From Isoetes taiwanensis (Eukaryota; Streptophyta; Lycopodiopsida; Isoetales; Isoetaceae), in contig JAJEKV010000002.1 of NCBI GenBank assembly GCA_021234155.1, forward strand, positions 11,460,725-11,524,724: 64,000 nt of DNA, given 5' to 3'. Positions 20,262-32,865 of the stretch are shown in pieces (positions within the stretch are counted from its first letter, which is position 1; each line of letters starts with the position of its first letter). The notes below the pieces were generated by a model. The model was not told the origin of the DNA. It was given only the letters and a program-made list of their open reading frames with translations, and ran no database searches. The position numbers were made by a program, and so were the translations under genes.

Positions 20262-23216
20262 TTATATTATAATGTTTTGCTGTAATTCCTGGATCCAGCC
20301 CTAGATCGACTATATCGAAGGGTCCAAATTTTTGTCTTTTTTTTTGGCTCGACTCTGTTTTTACCATTAGGCTTATTTCTTCCAAACTTACCTTTCTAGG
20401 GTTTCTTTACGGCAGAGCAGCGGGCTTTGAGGTGCTCCCAAAATTTTATCTCTTCCTCTTCCGTTGCAATATGTCCATGGCGATCTACACGAAGGTGATC
20501 CTGCTCTTGGTCCTGCTATAATTTTTCTCTGTGAAAAAGACCATTGGTTTTGGGCTTACTCTAAATCCTAATCTTTGCCTTGTAAATTGTTATCGGTCAT
20601 GTCGGGTTAGAACTACGGGTTATGGCTATGGGCGTCACTTCTTCTGGCGAAAACATGCGGGACGTTTTGTAGTCTTCAAAGGAACAGTCCCTCTTCAACC
20701 CGATGTGAGCTCCTTCATTATTGTATATTTTTCTTTTTAGGGCTTGGTTCGCTTGCTCCCGGTCAAACATCAAATCCTTCATTGATAAGCGGTGAGCTAT
20801 ATGAGACCGAGAGTTCGTTGTGTGCTTAAGGTAATCTTGCCGGATGGTCATGGGTGAGACGGATGGTCATCTTTGCTAAGTTTCTAGGCCACTCTTCTTA
20901 AACCCATATGGCTTGCCATCAATCTTGTATCAATCTGTTCTTATATGCAGCTGTATGTCTTTGCATATTTGTTGAGATCAAGTAAAGCGTGCGGGTAGCC
21001 TCGGTATTACATTGCATGTAATGTGGTATTGTTTGTTTTAGGATAAAATACATTTGCTAGAGGTCGTTGTAATCTAAGATCTTTCTTGATTGTTGTAAAT
21101 GCGGGGATATGGAATTGACGGCGGTGAAATCACAATGTATTCTATCTCAATATTGATTGTGACGGATCCAGAATATGGCGAGAAAAATATCTTATGAGTC
21201 TTTGCAACTTTGGTAAATTCTTGAGAAGTAGCTCTTATAGCATTCATTTTAGTAATGCAAATATCGCTATATGGATTTTGCATGAGTGTTGGAGGGTGAG
21301 CCTTTGTTTGAGCATCAAATGTTCTGATTTACCACATCCAAGAATTGCCAATCGGGCATGGGCACAACCGACAGGCAATGTTAAGCAGGCTCAAGGACCA
21401 TTCATACAATATGTGGAAGTCGCATGCGTTTTAGATGGCAATCATACTACGAAGCAGATCATTGTACCAATTCGGGAGACAACTTGGTAAAGTGTGCATT
21501 GTTTCAAATTTCTATATCTTTTCCTCCTTTAGATGCTTCAGATGCAGGGTTTATGCTTATTCATATAATCAGCTTTGTCGAATGGCAAATGGAGAACATC
21601 TATCTATCTATATATAATAATAAAGGCGTTTTGTGATAGTCTGTGCGCGATCTTGGCCTTTGAATTTTTTTAACTTATTTTCATTCGTTGATTTTAGCGG
21701 TTTTGTTTGATGCGACGGTGCTAGATCAATAGCTACGAAAACCGACCTGAACAATTTTGCTCAATTTTCTTCGAGAAGCTTAGATTCACTCGGATCATGG
21801 AAGCTTATGATCGATACCTATTTGCCTTGTTCTGATTGCACAAGAACCAATTTGTTGGCCAGTTCTAGATGGCAGGATTGCCATGCAACTATTACAGTTC
21901 ATCCCTTGCTTACGCTTACGGTGGCCAGGGTAACTATGTTTCCTTCTTGGATCAGATACTGTCTCTTTGTGTTTTTGTGGCCACGTTGTAAATCTTATGT
22001 TCTCTTCAAATTTTTTTTTGCCAGTTTCTAGATTTTTAGGCATACTCCTGTAGATTGTTTGTGGCCTTGGGCTAGATTTTTGAAATGATTTGGGTCACGG
22101 CTGCTCCAAGAATCCAGTAGGGTCATTCACCGAAAGTGGCAACAAGGGAAAGTTGTCATCATTAAAGAATGTGCAAAAGGGAGAGTTTGTCATTTATTAC
22201 AGAATGTGCAAGGAAAGTTCTAGCAAAAATTTTAATGCTAAGAGATGCGATGTGCTTATTAGAAGGTTAGAAGGGCGGTGAACAAGATGACCCGTAATGC
22301 AAAGTAGCCAAGGTGTTTCTGGCAAAAATATCTATGAGACATCTCATTCTTCTTGATGGAGATACCCTTTCCGTGAATACATGTTTGCAATCATATTCCA
22401 AATCAGTCCTCTAACTTTGTTGTGAGCTCTGCACAATCAGTTTTGTGTTTATGCATTTTGTTGCAAGTAAAAGTATTTGTAAGTTCTTTTTCTGAGCCCT
22501 TGATCAGGTGTTGAACACTTTCCAAGCACAAAAGGTAGCTTCTTGGATGATTTATTCGGTATATTCTTGAACAGGTAAAGCATGAGGAACTTAGAAGTCA
22601 TTAGCCATTAAGGATGTAATAATGTTACTCAAAAAAGCCCGAATAAAATTGGCATACAAATGATTAAATTGAAAAGTGTGGTACATCGGTGTAAATGCCA
22701 CTTCTACTATAGACAAGGTTTTGAGAAGCTAACAGATTTATTTGTCTTGCGACAAATTGCTGTAAGCATGTTCGTTAGTTGCATTTTATTTTGCGAGAGA
22801 CATCAAAATCGAGTAAGTTTAGACATGCACATGATGTTGCGGTACTCAAGCTTTATGTTTACGTGCAATGTTAGGGGGCTGATTACCAGTGGATCAGTAG
22901 AGTTTGAGTTGAGTAGAAGGTCATCCGAATTTGGATAACCACTCTGTTTCTCACTTTATATGATTGGTAGGGTATTTATCCGGAAAAATATGCCCTTTAA
23001 ACTCTAATATCGAGGCATGCATATAAAAGCGAAAGTAATGATTATGAAGCATCTGAGAATCCTCTGAGTAGAGAGAATCTATTATCATTTAAGTGTTGAA
23101 TTCATTTACAAGAGATAAATTGGACATGCTTTGCTAGGTTTTCTTTGTTGTGTTTTGATGTATATCCTTCTATAATCGTGAGTAAATTTTCAAGTTCTAC
23201 ACTTTGGATTTTGCAG
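20262..23216. other. Helitron 5' region, no gene recognised
   Basis: Moderately AT-rich. A second Helitron-like 5' start, TCTATATATAATAATAAAGG, is at 21607 with A before it, so a further Helitron may be nested here. A short signal-peptide-like frame (MSMAIYTKVILLLVLL) starts near 20472. Several TGGCCA words occur at 21858-21985. None of the longer open frames shows a domain. Confidence 0.4.
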
Positions 23217-24215
23217 CAAAAGCATTGGGTGATGCTCTTTGTTTCCATCAAAGATGTGACCCCTGACATCTCTTTACCTGGAGAACGTCCCATGATTGAG
23301 GTAAACTTAGCCCCATTCCTCTTAATTGGCAGCATAATAAGGTATCCGCATTTGCAGGAACAAACAGTGGAGCTCTTTGAGAAGTCCACATATTACATTG
23401 TCAATGTCTTTTTGATGTAACGTTGCAACCCCAAGTCAATTTTACAGGGTGGAGTTGATGTAAGCGTTCTAATTGAGTACTCATAGGTTACTGGTTTGTA
23501 GATATATGATTGAATCCATATAATTTGATCAAGCTCTTGTTAACCACACCTCCATAAGATGACATGCTTTACAATCTTAGGTACCAGAAGGGAATGGCAC
23601 TGGGATTGTTTGGGACAAAGATGGTCATATAATAACAAATTTTCATGGTAAAGCTGCGTTCTTCCTATTATTATTCGAATTCGTCTAGGGGTCTCTTAAA
23701 TGCTACCCATGTCGGTTATAGCTAGCGCATTGTCGAAGAATAACGGGTCCCGGAAAGTTGTTGCCCGTACATCTCTACTTGTTCAAGATGGGTAAAAATA
23801 TAAACATTTCTTGGCGTTTATGTGGTGTATTTATCTTGATTAATGTGCATGGCAGTCGCTATATGGAGCAATTTCAGAAAACTTTTCAAGCAACTCGGTT
23901 GGCGTGACAAGACGAAAGACCTTCTTTGTTTTGAAGGTACTTTCATTGTGTGGCAATGAACTCAATAAGTAGCATGCAACCTACTTTGGTTTCTTTTGAC
24001 GGTGGATGCTCTGCGAGAGATTCTTCACCCCATAACCTTAGGGCCGGTCATCTGGGTTGAAGGTGGGACAACGGTGTTATTTTGCAATCCATTTGGATTC
24101 AACCACACTTTCTTTGTTGGAGTTATTAGTGGTGCGAGCAGAGATATATTTAGTCGGTGGTGTAGTCATTGGAGGTGGCATTCAGACCGATGCATCTATC
24201 AATCCACGGAAATAG
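23217..24215 (+). pseudogene. DEG8-like chloroplast protease gene fragment with introns
   Basis: Six exon-like blocks lie in order. 23217-23300 reads DVTPDISLPGERPMIE. 23358-23459 reads EQTVELFEKSTY, then a frame shifted by one base with VTLQPQ. 23581-23647 reads VPEGNGTGIVWDKDGHIITN and ends in the catalytic-His region. 23715-23790 reads VIASALSKNN and VVAR. 23856-23936 is the region around the catalytic Asp. 24001-24215 reads VDALREILHP and NPFGFNHT, then GVISGASRDIFS and SINP. Splice sites are mostly GT/AG; two acceptors read CGG where CAG is expected. The family is DegP/HtrA-type S1C serine protease, in plants the thylakoid-lumen DEG8 class that works on photosystem II proteins. The fragment stops before GNSGG, so the catalytic Ser and the PDZ domain are missing and it cannot be active. 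Confidence 0.8.
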
Positions 24216-24718
24216 GTTATTGATACTTTTGTTCGTGAGTAAATGCGAAAAGAAAATGAATATCTACTACGATGATTGGTTGGAGTAAACATCAAGTTGC
24301 GTCTCATTATCTATCTAGAAATGCATTTTCTCAAATGATCTTTCAAGCAAAATCATGTACGGAGAGTCTTCAATATTTCAAAAGCTAATGATTTGTGTCC
24401 AACCAATGTCTGACCTTCTTCTCATGTGAATCATTAGTCATTAAAAGCACGGACTAATCTTTGTAAGACTTGAATTGCATCTCATGTAATGCTACTGGAT
24501 TCATTTAGATAATTTAACATGAGGGCAAAGAAGTACGGTTCGAAATTGGACTTGTGTTCCTTTCTTGGATAGGCGTTTCAATGTGAGGCGTTGTGAATGA
24601 GGGAGGCGGAGGAGCCACAATTTGGGATGTGGTGAGCCATATTCACGGAAAAATTTTAGATGCGGATTCCAAACCACTACATTCTGATTTGGTAACTGGC
24701 TAAAAACCTTGTATGCAG
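24216..24718. other. Spacer between captured gene fragments
   Basis: AT-rich and mostly non-coding. It includes a GC-richer bit at 24540-24660 without a recognisable domain. It probably marks the join of two separately captured segments. Confidence 0.4.
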
Positions 24719-25820
24719 GCACAACTGATATCTGGAGTCAGCTATTGCCACGCAATGGTATTGCATTCGCCCTCCACTTCTATGAAGCTGTATGTATTTC
24801 ACCATGGCCTCAATGGAGGATGCTTATATTTAAACTCGATCCAAGCAGGAGATTTGTCATCGAGATTTGAAGCTGGAAAACACATTGCTAGATGGAAGCC
24901 CGCTCCATGGATTTAAAATTTGTGACTTTGACTATTCAAAGGTAAGCAACTTCCTACTTTGCACATATATTATTGGATTGGTGGTGTTTATGATGTGAGT
25001 GTATGCTTGTCGTATGCGGTCTTTCTCTCTTGCATTCTCGGCCAAAATCAGCAGTTGGCACACCACATCACACGTAGCACCGAAGTGTTATCTAAGAAAG
25101 AGTATGATGGTAGCATTATGTGTGAATCTTTTGGATATTTTATTTCAACAAGTTACTTCTTTTGTCAATACAATTGATTAGTTCTACAGATTGCAGATGT
25201 TTGGTCTTGTGGTGTCACTCTCTATGTCATGCTTGTAGGAGCTTACCCATTTGAAGATCCTGAAGACCAAGAAATTTTAAATTAAAACTATTGCAGTAAG
25301 AGAAGTCATTATTGTCGACTTTGGTTCAACATCAATATTGCTAATCAATACTCTTCCAATGCAGAGGATATTAAGTGTGCAATATGCTGTTCCGGACAAT
25401 ATAGAGATATCTGGCTGAAGGACGACATCTTCTTTCACACATTTTTTGTTGCAAACCACGCAAGAGTAAGCATTTGAATTACGACTTGTGAGCCAAGGAA
25501 GATGTATAGCCAACCAACTTTGCTCTTGCAGCGATATCACCATTCCAGATATTAGGAACCATCAATGGTTTTTGAAGAATTTGCCAGCTGATCTTATAGA
25601 AGGTGCTGATATCGGTAATGACCTTGATGATCCCAACCATCCACCCCAGAACTTAGAGGAAAGAATGCGCATTATTCAAGAAGCTAGGGTACCTCCTGCA
25701 AATACGGGACTTGGCCATTATCTTGGCGATCTTTGGTGCGGATTTAGATGATATGGATCTGGAAAACGATGCGGATCTTGATGTTGACAATAGATGGCGA
25801 ATTTGTTTTGTGCCTTATGA
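24719..25820 (+). pseudogene. SnRK2 protein kinase gene fragment with introns
   Basis: Exon blocks: 24719-24757 AQLISGVSYCHAM; 24849-24941 [17 protein letters not shown], then ICDFDYSK; about 25030-25113 LHSRPKSAVGTP and EVLSKKEYDGS; 25190-25296 [20 protein letters not shown]; 25365-25466 RILSVQYAVPD; 25532-25820 IPDIRNHQWFLKNLPADLIE, then the acidic tail DDMDLENDADLDVD. This order and the intron positions are those of plant SnRK2 (OST1-type) kinases, which act in ABA and osmotic-stress signalling. The whole N-lobe with the Gly-rich loop and catalytic Lys is missing. The Mg-binding DFG reads DFD, and several frameshifts occur. It is therefore a captured, inactive 3' half. Confidence 0.88.
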
Positions 25821-26137
25821 TGGCACTGTGTGGGAGACAGGATCCATTTCATTCAGAAAATAGGACTTTTTCAGGCAGGGGCATTGTTGCCATTATCACA
25901 GCTTGCCTTGATTATGGTGGCCAACTTTTAGAGGTTTCAACCAACAAGATGTCATCTACCATGTGAAACTTTAGAAGCTCCAAAGTCTTCTGAGCAGTGG
26001 GAACAAGATGAAGGAAGCTTCTGCATATGGAGACAAAGTAGATTAACCCATTAATATGGGGTATTTGCAGAAACGTTGCCTCTGTGCGGTAGTTTTTATC
26101 TGGGGCACTTGCTGCTCATTATTATCAAAAGGATAAT
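25821..26137. other. Captured 3' flank, no gene
   Basis: Sequence after the SnRK2 stop up to the first Helentron-like element. It may be the SnRK2 3' untranslated region. Nothing else is seen. Confidence 0.4.
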
Positions 26138-27050
26138 TCTGGGAAGGGACTCGCAATAGACACAAAACCGGCCGATAGATAGGCTTGTCATTCATCACAG
26201 CAGCAGTATACAATAGTTTGAAGAATATAGAGGGATAGCCGACCATAGGGACAATATCGGACTACCCCACAAACAGAACATGCGCATAGGCAAGATAGAA
26301 GGATAATGGCGACAACTTCTCATCGGGATAAAAAACCCCGCCCTTTCGGGTTTTCGAGGAAAACCCTAATGAGAAATGGTCGCCAATAGCCTTAAATGTG
26401 TTGCCTGGAGAACAAGAGGGTTGATGGCAAACGCGAATCAAGCAGGACCCCAGAAGACGGCGAAACCGTAGAGGTGTGAGATGGAGAAGTGCAGGAAATG
26501 GGCTGTGGGTGAGCAGAAAAAGAACCGGGCCCCCGAAAACGACGAAATCCTGCAAGCACCACAAAAGAACCCCTAAAAACACCCGTGAAAAGGTTAGAGA
26601 AAAACAACATGCCCGGCGCGGAGAAACCACCCTGCACCAAGAAGGTCCCAAATATGAGCGAAAAAGAACACAACAAAAAGAAATAGCATCACCCCTAAGG
26701 TGGAAAGCATCACCCAACGGGTGGAAACCAATATGTGAAAATATGCAGCACCCTCAAAGTGAAAACAGCATCACCCGCAGGTGGAAAAGAATGCGGCAGA
26801 ATGCCGATGAAAAGAAACCCTGATAAGAGCAACACTCAAAGGTGGAGAACAATAATAGTGCATGAACAACAAATGTAGACAAAAAAGACGCAGACCCCAC
26901 ATAACAGGGTGGGAAGGGAGGGAAGCAACGGAAATAGAAGAAGGAGCTGCTGTGAGAAGACGCCGATAACTGAGCCGAAAGAGGAACGGTCCTGATATAG
27001 GAGCTCGTCCCTTCCCAGAATGTCGATCCGATGGCTCGGATCGATGCTAT
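26138..27050 (+). mobile_element. Helentron-like element I (0.9 kb)
   Basis: It begins TCTGGGAAGGGACTCGC and ends with a 130-bp 3' block (26921-27050). That block contains the inverse of the start (GTCCCTTCCCAGA), a hairpin GATCCGA-TGGC-TCGGATC and the last bases GATGCTAT. An inverted repeat at the very 5' end that pairs with a site about 40 bp inside the 3' end, plus a terminal hairpin and insertion between T and T, matches the asymmetric ends described for Helitron2/Helentrons. It encodes nothing recognisable. Element II starts at the very next base. Confidence 0.6.
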
Positions 27051-29810
27051 TCTGGGAAGGGACTCGCAATAGACACAAAACCGGCCGACTACCAGAGAAC
27101 TTCCTTAACTATAAGCCGAGTCGCCGGGAAACCTCCAGTCGTCGGGACGGAGGATCGAGGAGATGATAAGAACCGGTGGAAATTAGGCGCTGGAGGATAG
27201 TCAAGGCAATATTGACCGAAGGTATGGTTAAGGGTAGGATATAATTCTAACGAAACAATATGCTACCGTTAGCAGAAGGGTTGGGAGATTGCCCGAAAAG
27301 ACACGTAAAGACAACGCAACCTTAAAAACGATGACGAGACGTCCAGCAAGATAGGGTACATGAAGGAACATCGCCAAAATATAAACTGCCAATAAGAAAC
27401 TAGATACCAGGTGTGAATAAGTGCATAGATAAGAGACCCAACAATATCCTAAATGCAATTTTCACAAGGAAAAACAACTCCAATGTAACCTTTAATTCCA
27501 TTTGCAAGATGCATAAGATACCGACTAAATTTTCCCTTCCCTTTCCGCATTTCTTTTTTCCTTCTCCTTTCGTTTTTCCAATGCCCCTTTTTCCTTATCT
27601 TTTCCCCTCGAGGTGAAAATAAACAGCAGCACCTGCAGATGGAGATAGCATGACCCATAGTATGGAGAAAAGCGTCACCCAACGGGTGGATAACAATCAT
27701 ATAAAAAGAAATATGCGTCACCCTCGAGGTGGAAATAGAGCATCACCTGGAGGGTGGAGAAAAAGTGTCACCCAGCGGGCGGAAGAAAACATGATAAATA
27801 GAAATGTGCGTCACCATCACGGTGGAAACAAACAGCACTACCCACAAAAAACGGTCCACAAAAAACGCGACATCGAGAGAAAGATAAGCATCAATGGAAA
27901 ACCATAAAAACGTTAAGAACACGAAACAAACTAAAAGTGGCCATTAGAACGTGCCCAAGATAACACCTTGTGTACAACAACGTAAGACACTCCACATCTA
28001 GATAAAGAGAAGCATAAAAAAGAAAAAATGATCCAATAGAAACCCATGTCGCGAAATCTCAATGCGGTGCCAAAACACAATAAGCATCATATCCAGATAA
28101 AGTTAAATAGCAAATGGCCAATGATATATAACGAACATACCAAAAGAGAAAAAGATCCACGATAAGTGCAAAAAGCCCTCATAGACAGCTAGAAATGGAT
28201 TTCACGAGATAATGACAATCAGGCAGAACCAGTACCATGCACAAAAATAAAATGTGTCCAATATAACACCTTGTGTACAATGGTCAACGTAAGAGACCCC
28301 CCCATCAAGACAAAGAGAAGCATAAAAATGAAAGATGATCCACTAGAAAGCCATGTCGCAAAATCTCAAGGCGGTGCCAACGCAATATGCATCATAGCGA
28401 GATAAAGCCAAATAGCAAATATACCAATGATATAGACAAGCCGCCAAACAATATACATGTGCAAAAACATACCCGATAGAAACCCTCTAAGGATCAAGTT
28501 AAAACCACGCAAATGCACCCATAAGTCAAAAAGGCAAATGCTCGCACATCCTCCTAAAGAAATTTCAAACCAACTGAAGGACACACATTAGAACAACCGA
28601 AGAGGAAAACACTTTCATAAGTAACTTATGACCATGCAAAAATGCCTGAAAAGTAAGGAATAAATGCCGAGCCGCAGCGGCCAAAACCGGCTGATGAAAG
28701 CGGTATTCCACCCGATGAAGAGAAGACAATCCCCCTCCCCACGTGGGTAGTCGGATAGGCTAAGGGACGTAGAGAGGAAGGAGAGGAGCGAAAAAGAGGG
28801 CCGCCGGACGGAGGATCGAAGAGATGATAAGAACCGGTGGAAAGCAACCGCGGAAGGATAGTGACGGGGCATGCGAGCGTTGGCAAGGGAGGTAAGGAAA
28901 TCGTATGACCGCGGGCAAGTTGGTTTCGGTTAGAAGGGCGAATAAGAACATCAACGTGGTACAATGAAAAAGAAAGACAACGTCCATGCGTAGAGGCGGA
29001 ATATAGCTATAGAAGCCGTGAGGGTGGAGGGGCCGCGTGAGAAAAACCCAAAGGGAAAATAAAGGGAGAATAAGGGGACCTCCTGGGGGAAATAAGCGAG
29101 AGGTGGTTCATAAACGATAAGCCCAGCCGCTGCGAAACCTCCAAGTGTTGAGTCGGGTACGAAGCACGTGGCAAGGGTGAGACGAAGAAGATCGCCAACG
29201 ACCGTGAGCGCGAGAAGAATTGGAACATGTAGAAGGCACCTATGAGCAGTTAAGGAGAACAAGAACGTGCATAATGGTGAAGCGGCAAGCTGCACAACGA
29301 CAAGCACTCAAATTCGTGTGAGTGATTAGAAATGAGGAAAAATCAACAATTCATGAAAAAGAGAGGATAGCATCACGGGAGGGTGGAAAAAGCATCACCC
29401 GGGTGGAAGAAAAACATGATAAAAGCGCAATCCGGTGTCCAAATATAGCTAAATAGCAAATATTACGTACAATGGTAGCGAGCTAAAAATGAAGTCCCCG
29501 AAAAAAACAACAAAGTTATGTTTTAAGCCCAAGCATAAATATGAGAAAAGAGGAATGCAAGCCAATGAACAAATCAACAAGAAACGAACCACAGACAAGA
29601 GCCCAACACGATCGCCTTAATAACAACATGCACAATGCTAGAATCCCCAAAACCACATCAGATAATAGACCGAACAGAAAACAGAATACGAAAAATGATC
29701 GAATGAGCAAACAACTACGTACAAAGAAATGAGAAAAAATCAACAATTTATGAAAAAGAGAGGATAGTAGCACCCGGGGGTGGAGAAAAGCATCACCCAG
29801 CGGGTGGAAG
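26684..29810. repeat. Dispersed micro-hairpins TCACCC-N4-GGGTGGA
   Basis: At least a dozen copies of a short stem with changing loop, for example CATCACCCAACGGGTGGA near 26708 and CATCACCCAGCGGGTGGA near 29788. Others are near 26689, 26768, 27674, 27717, 27741, 27768, 27810, 29370, 29391 and 29768. They are found in both Helentron-like elements. Stems vary in a compensating way in some copies (CACCCTCGAGGTGGA). Confidence 0.65.
26921..27050 (+). repeat. 3' terminal block of element I
   Basis: 130 bp, identical by eye to 34239-34368. Key parts are GTCCCTTCCCAG, which pairs with the element start, and the 7-bp-stem hairpin eight bases before the end. Confidence 0.85.
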
Positions 29811-30100
29811 AAAAAACATGATAAACAGAAATTTGTGTCCAAATATAGCCAAATAGCAAATATGATGTATAATGGTAGCACAATGCATAATGATAGCGAG
29901 CTAAAAATGAAGTCCCCGAAAAAGACAACAAAGTTATGTTTTAAGCCCAAGCATAAATACGAGAAAAGAGGAATGCAAGCCAATAAACAAATCAACAAGA
30001 AAATAACCACAGACAAGAGCCCAACGGCCTAAAACACGATCGCCTTAATAACAACATGAACAATGCTATAATCCCCAAAACCCCATCAGATTATATACCT
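29328..30100. repeat. About 0.4-kb tandem duplication
   Basis: 29328-29724 and 29725-30100 match over most of their length, both starting AGAAATGAG and sharing the AAGTTATGTTTTAAGCCCAA stretch. The second copy has several small deletions. Confidence 0.8.
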
Positions 30101-30854
30101 GACGTAAAGCGAGAATATGAAAAAATGATCAGTGAAGCGAGCAAAATAATGGACGAAGCTCCCCATAACCGAAAAAACATGGAAAGAATATACAATATGA
30201 AAATACTACATGAAGTCCAAACCAACGAGGTGAATAGCACATGTACAAATGACGTGTAATGATAGGGCCAGAAAACCGAAAACTGAAAAGAACAATTGCA
30301 AGAACACAATGCCAAACGACAAGGTGCCAAACAGGACTTGGTGGCCCCTAGCAAAGAGGGTCATAAGATCTGTGCAAGGATTTGGAACAAGAATAGGAGA
30401 GCGAGGGTGTAAAGGTCTGGTTCAGGTTAGCAGCGGAGAACAAGAAGAGAACCCCTGGTATCACTCATAAGAACAACCAATAAAAGTCAATAGGTGTAAA
30501 AGAATGCTACGAAGGGACTTACCATAGTAAATGTGGGAACACCAACCGTCTACCCGACCCCAAGCAAAAAAGCCTCAACACATAGAATACGTTAAACACA
30601 GGCCATATAGCAATATCTAAAATAACGGAGATGGCATGCACAAGTCAAGTCACGCGATCTTAAACAACTGGGATGACATACCGAGATGGAGCCCGCATGG
30701 GGGAATGGTCCACCTGAATGGATGTGACAAGGACCGAGAGCGCCTATCAATGGAGAATGCGACAACGAATAATCGTGTTCTAGGTAGAGGTTGGTGCAGA
30801 AACACCCGCTAGTAAACTAGGGTAGAACGTGGCCGGGTCACTTGGGTGGGCACT

Positions 30855-32865
30855 AAATCAAGTGGAAGGTGAAGAATAAAATTGAGAATATGAATGGTTC
30901 ATTATTCAAATATAAACGAAAAATGAAAAATGACCAAATGCAGAACAAAAATGCAAAATTTCGGGGTCCATGGTATCATATCATCAACAGAAACAATGGG
31001 AGGGAGTTCAAAGAAAACAACCACCGTGAAAACAACAACTGAGCCACATAACACCCTAGATAGCAAATGATTATAAGTGCAAATCCCAATAGACCTCATG
31101 ACAATGGAGCAAATGCAAAAAACAAGTAAATGTCTGTCATACAATCAACGAGTCCCAACAACATCATGAACAAGGCAGAGGTCAAAAAACTACAATATGT
31201 ACTAGACCAAGGAGGATCTTAATAGCTAGCCGAAGACATCGCGGGTCGGAGCAAAAAGGAAGCTCAAATATAGAAAGAGATAAGATGGCCAGGTTCGAAT
31301 GAAGAAGTCGAAACATGTGGGGTCGAAGGGAAAAAGTGAGGTTATGGCCAAGAGTCAAGAGGAGAGGAAGGTCAAGAGGGCCCAAATTGGGGTGGAATCT
31401 AATGAGATTAGCAAGATAAGAAAGTAAAACCAAATAACACACACATGTTGTAAAAACCACCCATGGTATACTAGTAAAAAATCTAATGAATGCCTCAGAA
31501 CAATAACTCCTTTATATAAGACCCAAATATCTGTATATGCAATATACCCCAACTAGATGAGCAAACACAAATTCATAAAAAAGCACGTATAGGAATGATC
31601 CGATGTTAACAACACCATGAACACAGCATAGATCAAAAAAGTGCAAAAAGAGAAAGAAAAGCAATCAAAGCCATGAGGATGAATTCAACAATAGCCAAGA
31701 AGACCGATAACAAATATAGAATGCAAGTGCGTATAAGGAAAATAATGGCAAGACTAAATTGGCAAATGTAGCATCCTATTGCAAACGATGGCCAGAAAAG
31801 TGAGACTAAATATGACTCAACAAATTTATCACCTCATGGAAAATAATGTCTAGAAATGCTATTCCCCAATGGATCACACGCCCTTAGAAGAAAACTGAAA
31901 ACATGAAGGGTTCATTATGCAAATAAAAACAAAAAAACGAAAAATGATCAAATGCAGAATAAAAATACAAAATTTCGAGGTCCATGATATCCTATGATCA
32001 ACAGAAACAATGGGAGGGAGTTCAAAGAAAATAACCACCATGAAACCACAACGGAGCCACATAACCCCTAGATAGCAAATGATTATAAGTGCAAATCCCA
32101 ATAGACCTCATGACAATGGAGCAAATGCAAAAACAAGTAAATGTCTGTCGTACAATCAACGAGTCCCAACAACATCATGAACAAGGCATAGGTCAAAAAA
32201 CTACAACATGTACTAGACCAAGGAGGATCTGAATAGCTAGCCGAAGACATCGCGGGTCTTAGCAAAAAGGAAGCTCAAATATAGAAAGAGATAAGATGGC
32301 CAGGTTCGAATGAAGAAGTCGAAACATGTGGGGTCGAAGAGAAATGTGAGGTTATGGCCAAGAGTCAAGAGGAGAGGAAGGTCAAGAGGGCCCAAATTGG
32401 GGTGGAATCTAATGAGATTAGCAAGATAAGAAAGTAAAACCAAATAATACACACTAGTAACAAATCTGTGCAAATGAATGCCTCAGAACAATAACTCCTT
32501 TATATAAGACCCAAATATCTGTATATGCAATATATGCCAACTAGATGAGCAAACGCAAATTCAGAAAAAAGCACGTATAGGAATGAACCGATGTCAACAA
32601 CACCATGAACAAGAGTGCAAAAAGAGAAAGAAAAGCAAGCAAAGCCATGGGGATGAATTCAACAATAGCCAAGAAGACCGATCGCAAATATAGAATGCAA
32701 GTGCGTAGAAGGAAAATAACGGCAAGACTAAATTGGCAAATGTAGCATCCTATTGCAAACGATGGCCAGAAAAGCGAGACTAAATATGACTCAAGAAATT
32801 TATCACCCCATGGAAAATAACGTCTAGAAACGCTATTCCCCAATGGATCACGCGCCCTTTATGAA
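30855..32865. repeat. About 1-kb tandem duplication
   Basis: Units at about 30855-31868 and 31869-32865, offset about 1014 bp at AAACAATGGGAGGGAGTTCA. They include ATTCCCCAATGGATCAC near both ends. No coding content is recognised. Confidence 0.8.
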
